Shown here: in pieces, positions 13,101 to 17,343 of the stretch
Numbering within the stretch: the first letter of the stretch is position 1
Layout of the letters: every line of letters starts with the position of its first letter
DNA from: Candidatus Danuiimicrobium aquiferis
GTDB taxonomy: Bacteria; Omnitrophota; Omnitrophia; Omnitrophales; Danuiimicrobiaceae
NCBI GenBank assembly: GCA_001804285.1
Contig: MHFR01000006.1
Coordinates: 1 to 34,652 of the forward strand
DNA: 34,652 nucleotides
Reading direction: 5' to 3'
The notes under the pieces: model-generated
Told to the model about the DNA's origin: nothing
Databases searched by the model: none
What the model saw: the letters and a program-made list of their open reading frames with translations, nothing else
Program-made: the position numbers and the translations under genes

Positions 13101-16100
13101 CACATACCGGAACGACAACCTTTGACGCAGGCTCTGTCTTCAAAGAAGGCCTTTTTAAGAATCTGGATTTCCCTGTGTTGCGTGAAGAATATGTGGATCA
13201 ATCCAGCTATCACGAATTGCGCCACTTTATTCACCCGCTTCCGTTCGGACGCGAACAGAGCACAATCGGCAGAAACGAATCGAACGTGATCGAAGAAATC
13301 ATGAACTTTTTCGCTCAGATTGTCGAAGGCGTGTATGACTACGACTTTGGTCACGAATTCGGCCTCGAACATGTTTTCGAACAAAAGTTCAACCAATATC
13401 TATACCCGAACAAAGGCGACCACCTTGTGGATCAATTGCTTCCGGCAGACAGGCTCCGCTTCAAACAGCGGGCATACGCAACATTCAAAACAGTGTTAGG
13501 CTTGAAGCTCGAATTTGAACGGCTCTTGCGCGAACGGCGTATGGATCCCGCGCTTGCGACCGCATTGGTTCAACGGCTCCTGTGGAATTCGCGCGAATTC
13601 GATGACATATTGGCCGTCCAGAAATTATTACAGAATCCGTCGCGGTTGTCTGCCATGGTGGATGAATTATTCGCGGGCGAACGGCCGATCATGACAGTCG
13701 ACGATCAAGGAACCCTCCACGGAAAATCTGCCGATCAAATCCATCAACATCTTGCCGAAACGGTAGCCGCAGACGCTGTTGCCGCCTATAAGGCCGGCGA
13801 CAAGGATCGCGGAAAAGCGATTATTAAATCCTATGAAGATTCGATGGATCGCGCCAAACAAGTAATGGAAGAGAAAATCGGATCGATGACGTATCAAGTC
13901 CAGTTGATGCAGCTCGAAGCTCAGTTAGAAAAGGTCGGAACGAAAGCCGAGAAGAAAAAGCTGATCGAAGCCATGGATCGCATTAAGAACTCGATGAGTG
14001 AGCGGCAGCAGGCTCAACAAGAAATCGAACGCGATTATGACATATGGAAAAAACAATTGGCGCGCGAGATTGATTTACGTTCCAAAGATGATCCTAAGGC
14101 GAATGAAGAGTTGTTGGAACCGTTTAAAGCAACGCTGACCTTCAATGCTCAGCTGCAAACGTTCTTAACTGAATTGCGGACCAAGATGGATGCGGAACGC
14201 GGAATGATGGAACTTGATAAATCGGCTGCCCTCGATTTTATTTCCGCTAAGTTACCGGAGCTTGTCCAGCTGGCGGTTCAAGTGCACGGTGAAAGAGCAC
14301 AAAAGATCATTGCGGAAATTTATCGCGAAATTAAGCCGTTCTGGGTTAACCGTGTCCGGCAAATGATTTCGAAACAAATGGAACTCGACGAGGGCCTCGC
14401 TGATTGGAAAAAACTTGCGGCCGAAATGATTGAACGGGAAACGCAGAGATTTTTCGAGGCGTTTATGCTGCCGGTCGAAAAGTCGAAGAATCTTTTGGAG
14501 ACAAATCCATCCCAGATGTTTCTGTATATCTTTGCATTTGATCTGACGAATACGTTATTCCGGAAATTGCTGGGCGAAGGAGAGACCTTAAGCCGCGAGG
14601 TTAAATGGAAGCGGTTGGAATTGTTAGATCAATTCCGGACGCGTATCCAGGATATGGTGAAAAATAATACAACGCCGTCAGGCCGTTTGGAAGAATTTGC
14701 AGCGCGGTATTTACAGGCCCTGTTCTGGATGCAGCAGAAAGACAAAGACATTCAAGCGTTTATCGAGGAGGAGAAGAAACTCAAACTTGACGGCATGTAT
14801 TCGTTTGAGGACCTCATTAACACTCCGGATATGATTAATCGCAAGACCGGCAAATATATTGCAGATCTCAAACCGGATCCGATCCAGTGGAAGGCGGTGC
14901 ATCTGCAGGCGCACAAACTCGGCTTTGAACAGATTCTGCAAGTGATGCCGGATGGGAGAAAACAGATTTCGAGCGGAATGCGGAATACCGGATCTGAAAC
15001 GTACGGTGAAGATGACTTTGCATATCTATTGCACAATCATCCGACATACGGCGATGGTCTTGTTCAGGTGATTCCGTCCCTTCTGGATGGAAACCATGAC
15101 GGCGTATTGCAAATCAATAAAGGCGGCGCCGGATTTATTGGGACAACGCTCGGGGTGACGAAGTACTTTACCGACGATTCGATTATGGAATCAAGATTTG
15201 ATCTCGAACACGATAAGCCCGTTATCTTCAACGGCGTCAATATGACCTATTATGAAATGCAGGAAAAGGCGAGGGCGAAAGCGCTGGCACAGGAAGCGTT
15301 TGAATATGAGTTCGTCAAATGGGACGAGGTACGGAATCAATATGTTAAGGTTCGGGTTGAATTCAAACCGTGGACGGCTGTTGTGGGAGATGATTTCGAT
15401 CGTGCTGCCTTTATGCCGTTTGCCGAGCCGACAATAACAGCAGAAGAAAAAGCGGAAATCTTGAAGCAGGTTGCTGTTGCCGTCGAAAAGGGGAGTCAGG
15501 TAGCACGCTCTGAAGCTAGAAAAACGGACGAATTGACGCAACCGAAAAGTAATGCGTTTGATCGGGGCGCGGCCAAGGTTCTCGAGCAAATTAAAGAACA
15601 AAGCCCGATGATATCTGCTGAAGTTGGTAATTTTATTTTTAGTCAATTTGGAAAAGCACTTGCAAAATTCAACGGACGGATTGAAGGTGATGAAGTGTTC
15701 CGCAGTGTATTCGGCGGTGTGGCGGTGCTTGATGAACTCGTGCGCGGTGTTTCGGCGATTCGATTGGATCCGTCACTTACGACAGAATTCGGATATGCCA
15801 AGCTGAGTGAAAAAGCAATTTATCTCAATCCTCAAATGGTTGCGGATGCAATGACCGGCGATGATCAAGTTGCCATTAATCGCTTGCAGGCAACGCTGCT
15901 CCACGAAATGACCCACTTGATGCCACGCATTCAAGAGACGCTACGAGGGGCATACCGGAAAAATACGGCTGCCGGACTTCTCCTTGACGAGTTCGTCGCG
16001 AATTTGGCCGGATCGACAACGGTTGAAATGCCGGCGATTGAAAGTATCATTCAGCATGTCGAGCGGCGGCTGATGGCGCAAGGAATCCCTGCCGCAAGTA

Positions 16101-16567
16101 TGCGTGAATTTATCCGCCCTGTGGATACGCAATTCGGCCTTGTGGTGGTCGGGAAGCCGCTTGGTGAAACGGTGAAGCCCGGCATGTTCGTGACGCCGTA
16201 TGTTGAAAATATTACCGAGCTGAATCAATTGGCGCAAACGATCGAAAAGCTGTCGCGCAAGGTTAATTCCGATCATATTTACATTGTTTATGACGGCGTG
16301 AAGGAGTTGCCGAAGCAGATTACGCAAATTCAATTCCACACAGCGGCCATTACGGACATCAATCGGCGGACCGTCAGCCGGTATTTACCGCCGATCGTCA
16401 ATTCACTTGCGGTCCTTGGGCCAGAGATGGTTCAGTTGATGCGGCAAATGGGATTTGAAATCCAACAAGGAAACCGCATTGAATTTAATGAAAGTCTTGT
16501 GAATAAATTTGTTAGCCTCTGGCAACGTGAACAAACCGAAATGCGCCAACTCCAAGTGGCAGCGTAA
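2..16567 (+). CDS. Giant repeat / SecA-like motor / multi-metalloprotease membrane protein (5' partial)
   Basis: The frame is open from the first base. The first ATG (5) lies inside a repeat and recurs at 1196, so the true start is upstream and the protein exceeds 5,520 aa. Order by residue counted from that ATG: helical tandem repeats (1-664); a 62-aa duplication; a Pro/Glu/Val linker (about 846-890); HEYTH at 1133; a SecA-type motor (about 1690-2430) with GTGEGKT at 1752, DEID at 1865, FTGFSGTA at 2083, GSRGKD at 2241 and GRGGRQ at 2421; hydrophobic segments at 2486-2530 and 2575-2620; charged helical region; hydrophobic segments at 3000-3172; hexapeptide-like beta-helix (about 3507-3600); hydrophobic segments at 3930-4030; HELRH at 4403; coiled coil at 4613-4700; a JAMM-like HNHP at 5010; HEMTH at 5300; stop after QLQVAA. 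Such architectures are known from Omnitrophota giant genes, where attachment and prey-wall digestion were proposed. The motor and protease motifs are visible; the cellular role is inference. A hairpin follows the stop by nine bases. Confidence 0.9.
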   Translation, partial: VMHQMRLMTESSMSRLASIIGTETPTLGEIETLVGALFSIENTSDAGVKSWRESQIAGVAEQYNERRLKAIDDTIQAKGNAALSGLVVRILSDGSLTTGEQLEMLEYLNSLDTKQLAFVKSGLVVGYAEVKQKIDRQAQVVSAFNEVKGKVSGWLKASDRKAEAGVLLRALSEASRNADQGSMEDVERLTALLNEMMSLTANEKDALLKRIGSDTAIDITTEELTALVGLVAELTGKNAKRSGEIEGAILKIQGARVDRKLAREKAEAARQESIAQAKEMAGLAEQIRSKGDNALNGLMEAALKAGDLETLRYLAGLLTDQLRQVQTELKQGVKEVQEKLAAWEEAVNGFNAEKAGVREWLNTEVSAGLRAPLRGYLNALIEAANRGSLEDVKRLTEVMHQMRLMTESSMSRLASIIGTETPTLGEIETLVGALFSIENTSDAGVKSWRESQIAGVAEQYNERRLKAIDDTIQAKGNAALSGLVVRILSDGSLTTGEQLEMLEYLNSLDTKQLAFVKSGLVVGYAEVKQKIDRQAQVVSAFNEVKGKVSGWLKASDRKAEAGVLLRALSEASRNADQGSMEDVERLTALLNEMMSLTANEKDALLKRIGSDTAIDITTEELTALVGLVAELTGKNAKRSGEIEGAILKIQGARVDRKLAREKAEAELLTQQRIANEADAAIAELQAKIDQMNASAEKMGAEETVPASKEEIPLVGVSGDAEARLRLARADLVTILDSETDTEQEIQAAYNKYLEIRKSIREGDELVFKNEVERAKLNARNRAEAELSAARGELVTVLDSETATEQEIQDTYDKYLDARKLVREGDELVFKNAVADAKAAARNRAEALKAVAAIPAVETPAAEVPTIETPEMEAEVLEAEVQAPVEETIPEKLSHLGLPVLRKLAQSAMMLSTSYVRVPGVDSMVTFEQIKDAIKMVEERGAEVLKGLRISEVSNNDAEFITLKLEEAVKQSLRAHGPQELRPYEVEGGVQRRAAMPLATATTESETEIGFEDQAGTYVDVEDGVITVKADAAIRASGEKDFGKTLKEDLDLIFKKLGIPENSRNREVLVDLITMEIRYMRWTKNTGDVQVRLVNNAATPAYYENGVITIDANLLTNGKFTAQDIFALMDFYSRHEYTHKQLDKERLSDYEKEARAIRADMVRFGKMNRDRRQALLSALYKLSPQIKDAPYYEMLIRVNKLLNQKVDKVRAEMKEATPVVPMDISTEILDEMGAYEAIAEALTGVERRSEMEMEAAEGVEGEMGLAPIVGTEEEKVAGQQKLEEIIKARNEIEKEMNKGAKADPSLILSLVEDLLVKAGVAFFVKNKDGSTKDLSDQLSTSEMNMLDQVLLILRGDRDHVGFPSLLDNFLEGLRQRGETVSKASLAYFFRRLGGNHMKFNGELSIDNPKLTALMQAYLDAAKKLAVLKREAMRADSQMTEDDFNRTVANVINIKGRISGLVDMVTQAVSSRGKTPVENRIEAILNEAKSETEKDKDQKPDVFDSQELCFQMSQGTSMVNLIAAAPKLDQGEVNVGAARIAEAMGTHPGREGVSGENIGAEIGDWFSKNWEFIKAWFGTVGAVLLHPASIPQFIKAKSQRWAMLRQMASGKMDENEFRKMANEKSHEVYQGMDAVFDQFGAVLKDKDGKVIMRLSDTEGDPKKLANFIRDLEKTEEGRQALGKVRAFAQMRKNEIRRTVANRANRELTAAEKAEALVHLHLAFILSIGKSKGFNFFPVQALAGDIMGDFDVVNFGTGEGKTKTSTIPLYMNFLRSSPGVPAIQLVTTDTFAQDNLNEVKPLFEFLGIKTGRLDATMTDEEKKDLMQTDGIVYSSVSTFFFEYEIDESKHNVFKFDDQGRVIGFLINIDEIDSILVDQAQQEYIISSPEKEADEEVLAARRAADEVADYIIRHGMGLERLQQLQAAARTQTRNIQGLREFEAYVADLDKGTVSLTQGMDAKLKDVLNLIGSEIPMTMSEKEFTKYVEAALYGHIVLREGVDYTIDDASGKILLSDKNTGEQTTRVLSEGKHSALEAKHANPNRKTGLAYHHPRVQISSGRSKTSNKRSTISLITTLTERDAAGKYRFTGFSGTAWGIRAELQAFYRKNVVQVASNVPKMRAIYADKVWSDWNVAAAELAKDMVVNFRERGGAPILLDVESKEVTDFLEKWFKDRYDTLLKKYNIDEIERKWVAGESLNDEEWFLLAVSYNQIATFDGTGDSLEETYIINRFSGRQNALTVSTILGSRGKDFSLEDIQQFMDNFKVIFKDSTSGMQFTEAVQFMWDLMHKGTKFVSRGELVERFGENFVRAFEQAWGPYLTAEEVVQEKDGRKVTVRGWSIEGFHDAAFRERIGETADKLGAYQTEVAGRINAFKQMFEFAWINVAGQQKNPTMMKLSNVFTARAHGLQVYAQRALNARIDEQIKGRGGRQFDLAGHFPFSVANKELSGLKGSDKKKVGSGTSSLEQGFKAFTGSDNSFVNDVWANGYQKLGWVTGSVLTALMLVSFGFGSIFLSVIAPVLFAGALAFLAYNFSWSSKKLVQSNFSLFDQSEVTGKESDRNTFFKNSVGYLKAFLFTNRDMVAFGTVTAAIGTLATLAAFFLSAPVSVPVITALAIGNAWLFFHRKFLTDSLKLRLFDRLGDRMTEQLKAFTAYESSEKTGVYNGSGELVDPAMKTKFLNLVALGQMGTEIDGTRQRKRFQAFDREYSKRNMRIQQAIHDGTKKYGEWTREEDIIRRLGPKDKLDPLMAVTVGMAAKGLYAITRGRLGKRFVERNAQKQEAERLRQIAIEEIAGVRDNPKMGTQEKYARLRTAQRQVDSFRARENASERFAPLRFARAVIRSVREDFDKEFKQYQKDVLALIKAEEAVASGKYYDQHGKERYDAEQARLAKERLRLSIQNPAFLLRDRLNSAIPGIWGWDLAVPAIPKTADEAKAMFAGIGKGVDKVLAAMGSEEFLTRKQSDGTTLVDRISKIIREVYDNTFHEWQAKTEEIGRQRMIGGVVTNIPAMLISNLINLLAAMLNGVAGFATKIPFVKKLDRLIQALTADLIGIPSLDQLAKLGRVSSDQVSTFLMINLFAPMITLVMNAGILMPKFIGGMLKLGVKTIGFGLTMVSAPLPKSWYDGISSAVAGRLDRWLSKLTDIQWANRYKVASWITTNQSLFLLFGNAHTALVAMDNYFQKNWINELAKAQAKDSLKKNGAKRYQAFLKQNGVENIDQIVAKAVRTVMGPEAAKRAGQSSHEAEDMTPSWFEQWVFGVASIGGGVTRFTGSPFFNRVLTSIHHWLYETQRLRDVYRHHDGKAFELDPHKTFDGEMLSADAKHAYVRETESAKAEDETAYSSALRVEDVYAPSSQEAQTAGKGLAEVKREGKNPDTEVGRILERKVTVTEIDRVSLPDGTVRVNERVRINCDEAGNCAGGEAVIQVSEETAKHIKEDPNFLNQLIRGKVGVQRVDGDYLVAGYDRNGHLQIHNLGRDVPNRTLLELEKLRFSGSDVFVTEQGVIEVGRQDRIQYNAANVAMGAVIYEGTRLANHVMVGANAILNRVVILGAATIAADAFMTNVMVQQGGRLEVGKGAKLDAVDVATSRLVVGSEANLYDLSYEGTPADYSFSEAQSAHGVYNETGGMIQAKDGVREIYYIFPSGIFSKIRSFFSRMDRMIPYAGRGREIRGMIATTKMELMKKPDANTIDFTSFESSASEVMSAVFDGTQPRALRNISRLLWGQSVADEERNAIALAYHTLRITLEPDQAAASLKGMVAPVLAIGYKVYQENQGTRTPDNQTVIAEVRQLVDAAIAPETAKASRKVLRRNSIFSRFIDVITKSKFGWTNPFKLTREIGQDYFKHTNFEGLEDQIAKLETQVRDIDQVSGVRTTALHERRNALTAQMDELRELQAAHRDGIFPTAEILQGDVAAALSQTKLIRKLIRWTYTTDVKYVVGQVLIWAAIGVGAYFAIGLLAGLAATNIGMLAGLLKMVILNSAIHGFVRSMLKPSQLEKPETKGKGLLAMLWTPGLSFLQNIDQILKYTSLASLFMTSQGLNRERMKNWDLGYWIFGSFFKMFDLHDEVDPESEYQYAMGVLGRSASYYRKGLTLAYARLRAIESDPAVSDREKARARAAFLGLARYTAENAYYISSRLFKVGSVREEFEARLAEFDPVLARTYLTMKERERFERIEDYLDRGVNLNEMAHDKERVLELIATDPDFSRNDGQARDISEIDREVMDKIRSNDPAVVLEGLTRLAQEMNYGIANPRNHLTPEGLLIAVDDDYEFKRGEIEIRYAGQPAGTRYKLGVVVRTGTFAELVELPRIKENLRRQGITPDDPVFEEAYTEAKRKHIARQGTPPDLKAMMFVIDTDFESILIQRGFAKGRLETHTGTTTFDAGSVFKEGLFKNLDFPVLREEYVDQSSYHELRHFIHPLPFGREQSTIGRNESNVIEEIMNFFAQIVEGVYDYDFGHEFGLEHVFEQKFNQYLYPNKGDHLVDQLLPADRLRFKQRAYATFKTVLGLKLEFERLLRERRMDPALATALVQRLLWNSREFDDILAVQKLLQNPSRLSAMVDELFAGERPIMTVDDQGTLHGKSADQIHQHLAETVAADAVAAYKAGDKDRGKAIIKSYEDSMDRAKQVMEEKIGSMTYQVQLMQLEAQLEKVGTKAEKKKLIEAMDRIKNSMSERQQAQQEIERDYDIWKKQLAREIDLRSKDDPKANEELLEPFKATLTFNAQLQTFLTELRTKMDAERGMMELDKSAALDFISAKLPELVQLAVQVHGERAQKIIAEIYREIKPFWVNRVRQMISKQMELDEGLADWKKLAAEMIERETQRFFEAFMLPVEKSKNLLETNPSQMFLYIFAFDLTNTLFRKLLGEGETLSREVKWKRLELLDQFRTRIQDMVKNNTTPSGRLEEFAARYLQALFWMQQKDKDIQAFIEEEKKLKLDGMYSFEDLINTPDMINRKTGKYIADLKPDPIQWKAVHLQAHKLGFEQILQVMPDGRKQISSGMRNTGSETYGEDDFAYLLHNHPTYGDGLVQVIPSLLDGNHDGVLQINKGGAGFIGTTLGVTKYFTDDSIMESRFDLEHDKPVIFNGVNMTYYEMQEKARAKALAQEAFEYEFVKWDEVRNQYVKVRVEFKPWTAVVGDDFDRAAFMPFAEPTITAEEKAEILKQVAVAVEKGSQVARSEARKTDELTQPKSNAFDRGAAKVLEQIKEQSPMISAEVGNFIFSQFGKALAKFNGRIEGDEVFRSVFGGVAVLDELVRGVSAIRLDPSLTTEFGYAKLSEKAIYLNPQMVADAMTGDDQVAINRLQATLLHEMTHLMPRIQETLRGAYRKNTAAGLLLDEFVANLAGSTTVEMPAIESIIQHVERRLMAQGIPAASMREFIRPVDTQFGLVVVGKPLGETVKPGMFVTPYVENITELNQLAQTIEKLSRKVNSDHIYIVYDGVKELPKQITQIQFHTAAITDINRRTVSRYLPPIVNSLAVLGPEMVQLMRQMGFEIQQGNRIEFNESLVNKFVSLWQREQTEMRQLQVAA
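1192..1997 (+). repeat. 397-codon tandem repeat, unit 2 (last, 806 bp)
   Basis: Second and last copy of the 1,191-bp repeat. It ends at 1997, where unit 1 continues GCACGA and this copy continues AATTGC. It therefore covers two thirds of a unit before the sequence turns into a unique linker. Synonymous third positions match unit 1 throughout, pointing to very recent duplication, gene conversion, or an assembly effect. The array probably continues upstream of the window. Confidence 0.92.
2159..2527 (+). repeat. 62-aa diverged duplication in the giant gene
   Basis: Two adjacent units of 62 codons (186 bp). Each carries LVT-LDSET-TEQEIQ, then a short helix with K/DKYL, then REGDELVFKN. LVT in the first copy begins at 2192 and in the second at 2378. 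Unlike the 397-aa repeat, these copies differ at many codons, so this duplication is old. It links the long repeats to the Pro/Glu/Val-rich linker. Confidence 0.85.
3401..3415 (+). other. HExxH metalloprotease-like motif 1 (HEYTH)
   Basis: Encodes HEYTH at residues 1133-1137, in a context ending FYSRHEYTHKQLDKE. Acidic residues in YEKEARAIRAD downstream could supply the third zinc ligand. HExxH is the zinc-binding core of many metalloproteases. Family assignment is not possible by eye. Confidence 0.6.
5060..7300 (+). other. Divergent SecA-type DEAD motor domain within the giant protein
   Basis: The order and spacing of motifs follow SecA. FFPVQALAG..M lies before Walker A GTGEGKT (5258-5278). 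It is followed by VTTDTFAQD where SecA has VNDYLA-RD. The Walker B equivalent NIDEIDSILVDQAQ (5591-5632) matches the SecA form with DEVDSILIDEAR. Next come FTGFSGTA (6251-6274; SecA has GMTGTA), ILGSRGKDF (about 6719-6745; SecA has MAGRGTDI) and IKGRGGRQFD (about 7259-7288; SecA has LRGRSGRQGD). Both ATP-binding half-sites and the arginine-finger motif are therefore kept, so ATPase activity is plausible. The protein is far too long to be the housekeeping SecA. Confidence 0.9.
10520..10800 (+). other. Hexapeptide-like left-handed beta-helix segment in the giant protein
   Basis: Residues of about 3507-3600 show a hexad-like recurrence of small and aliphatic residues, with pieces such as GAVIYEGT, NHVMVGANA, NRVVILGAA and GRLEVGKGA. 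This resembles the hexapeptide repeats of left-handed beta-helix proteins. In a surface protein it could be a rigid spacer or a carbohydrate-related module. The assignment rests on pattern only. Confidence 0.5.
13211..13225 (+). other. HExxH metalloprotease-like motif 2 (HELRH)
   Basis: Encodes HELRH at residues 4403-4407, followed by FIHPLPF. About 25 residues later comes IEEIMNFFAQ, which has the look of a helix with a third zinc-ligand glutamate. This fits a gluzincin-like site, but the family cannot be named by eye. Confidence 0.6.
15902..15916 (+). other. HExxH metalloprotease-like motif 3 (HEMTH)
   Basis: Encodes HEMTH at residues 5300-5304, preceded by hydrophobic residues (ATLLHEMTHLM). 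LLDEFVANLAG follows about 22 residues later, where Glu may be the third ligand. It lies about 220 residues from the C terminus of the giant protein. Confidence 0.6.
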
Positions 16568-16573
16568 TCTCTT

Positions 16574-17176
16574 TTAAGGGGACAGCGCCCTAAAAAGGGC
16601 GCTGTCCCCTCCCTTGATGGTGATGGCTCGTATCTTATCCACAATCGTTTCATCTTCGCTGGACAGGTATTCTTTCCATTCGTCAGGACTGTATTTGAAA
16701 ATAGTATCTGTTTTAGTAATCCAAGAATGATTAGTCTTACCGCAATGAAAGGCGGCGCTTGACCACCGGTAATTCCATGCATAATCCGCTAAGTTGGCGC
16801 GAACGGGGTTTCGTTCGACATAGCGGATAGCATTATATAAATGCTCGTCGCCTAAAGGAGATGAAAAGAATCGGCCCTGCCAGAGATGTCCGGTCTTTTT
16901 TGATTTATAATTTTTGTATTGTGAGTATCTCATATGAAGTGTGTTAAATAAACGAGCCAGCGAGTCTGTTTCCTTTGGGGTGATAACAAAGTGCACGTGA
17001 TTGGGCATTAAACAGTATGCGAGTATATCCGTTAAATATTTCTGTGCATATTTACTTAACCATTTGAGATACCGGTCAAAATCCGCATCAGAATCAAACA
17101 CCGTGTTTTGATTGTTACCCCTCTGCGTAACGTGATGGGGCACGTCGGGAATGACGATTCGTTTATGTCTAGGCAT
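16574..17176 (-). CDS. REP-associated tyrosine transposase (RAYT, Y1/HUH family)
   Basis: A 200-aa single-strand DNA transposase of the IS200-like Y1 superfamily, which acts on REP hairpins. The N terminus MPRHKRIVIPDVPHHVTQRG is typical, so the ATG at 17176 is preferred over the in-frame one at 17290 that adds 38 unlikely residues. The HUH motif is seen as MPNHVHFV (His60 and His62). The candidate catalytic tyrosines Tyr84 and Tyr87 come just before KTGHLWQGRF, and RYVERNPVRA follows. The last dozen residues (GGDSALFRALSP) are read from the REP palindrome, and the stop lies just beyond it. The gene has a palindrome at each end (16577 and 17311) and sits convergent to the giant gene. It appears intact. 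Confidence 0.93.
   Translation of the reverse strand: MPRHKRIVIPDVPHHVTQRGNNQNTVFDSDADFDRYLKWLSKYAQKYLTDILAYCLMPNHVHFVITPKETDSLARLFNTLHMRYSQYKNYKSKKTGHLWQGRFFSSPLGDEHLYNAIRYVERNPVRANLADYAWNYRWSSAAFHCGKTNHSWITKTDTIFKYSPDEWKEYLSSEDETIVDKIRAITIKGGDSALFRALSP
16577..16610. repeat. REP-like hairpin, copy 1
   Basis: Perfect palindrome with 15-bp arms (AGGGGACAGCGCCCT and its complement) around an AAAA loop. It lies nine bases after the giant gene's stop and inside the 3' end of the convergent transposase gene. It could stop transcription from both sides. On the minus strand the foot of the hairpin is preceded by GGGAG. Confidence 0.9.
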
Positions 17177-17310
17177 ATTGTTTTGCAAAGCGCTATCTCT
17201 ATCCGCTTTTCTCCTTTCAGGAGAGTCTAAATATTGATAGCGTGTTTTGCAAGAGCGAGGAAGTCTAAAAAGCATAAAATCTATTACCAATAGAGAATTC
17301 TACTGTAGGT

Positions 17311-17342
17311 GGGGACAGCGCCCTAAAAAGGGCGCTGTCCCC
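17311..17342. repeat. REP-like hairpin, copy 2, with upstream GTAG
   Basis: Perfect 14-bp arms (ggggacagcgccct and complement) around AAAA, in the same orientation as copy 1. GTAG (17305-17308) sits two bases before the foot of the hairpin; a GTAG/GGAG tetranucleotide at the hairpin foot is the known recognition mark of REP elements for their transposase. It begins one base beyond the stop codon of the LeuT-like gene and may serve as its terminator. Confidence 0.9.
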
Positions 17343-17343
17343 T

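Noticed and set aside
17177-17290. 38-residue N-terminal extension of the RAYT
   Set aside because: The family usually starts near MPRHKR or similar; the extension has no family character and is probably untranslated leader.
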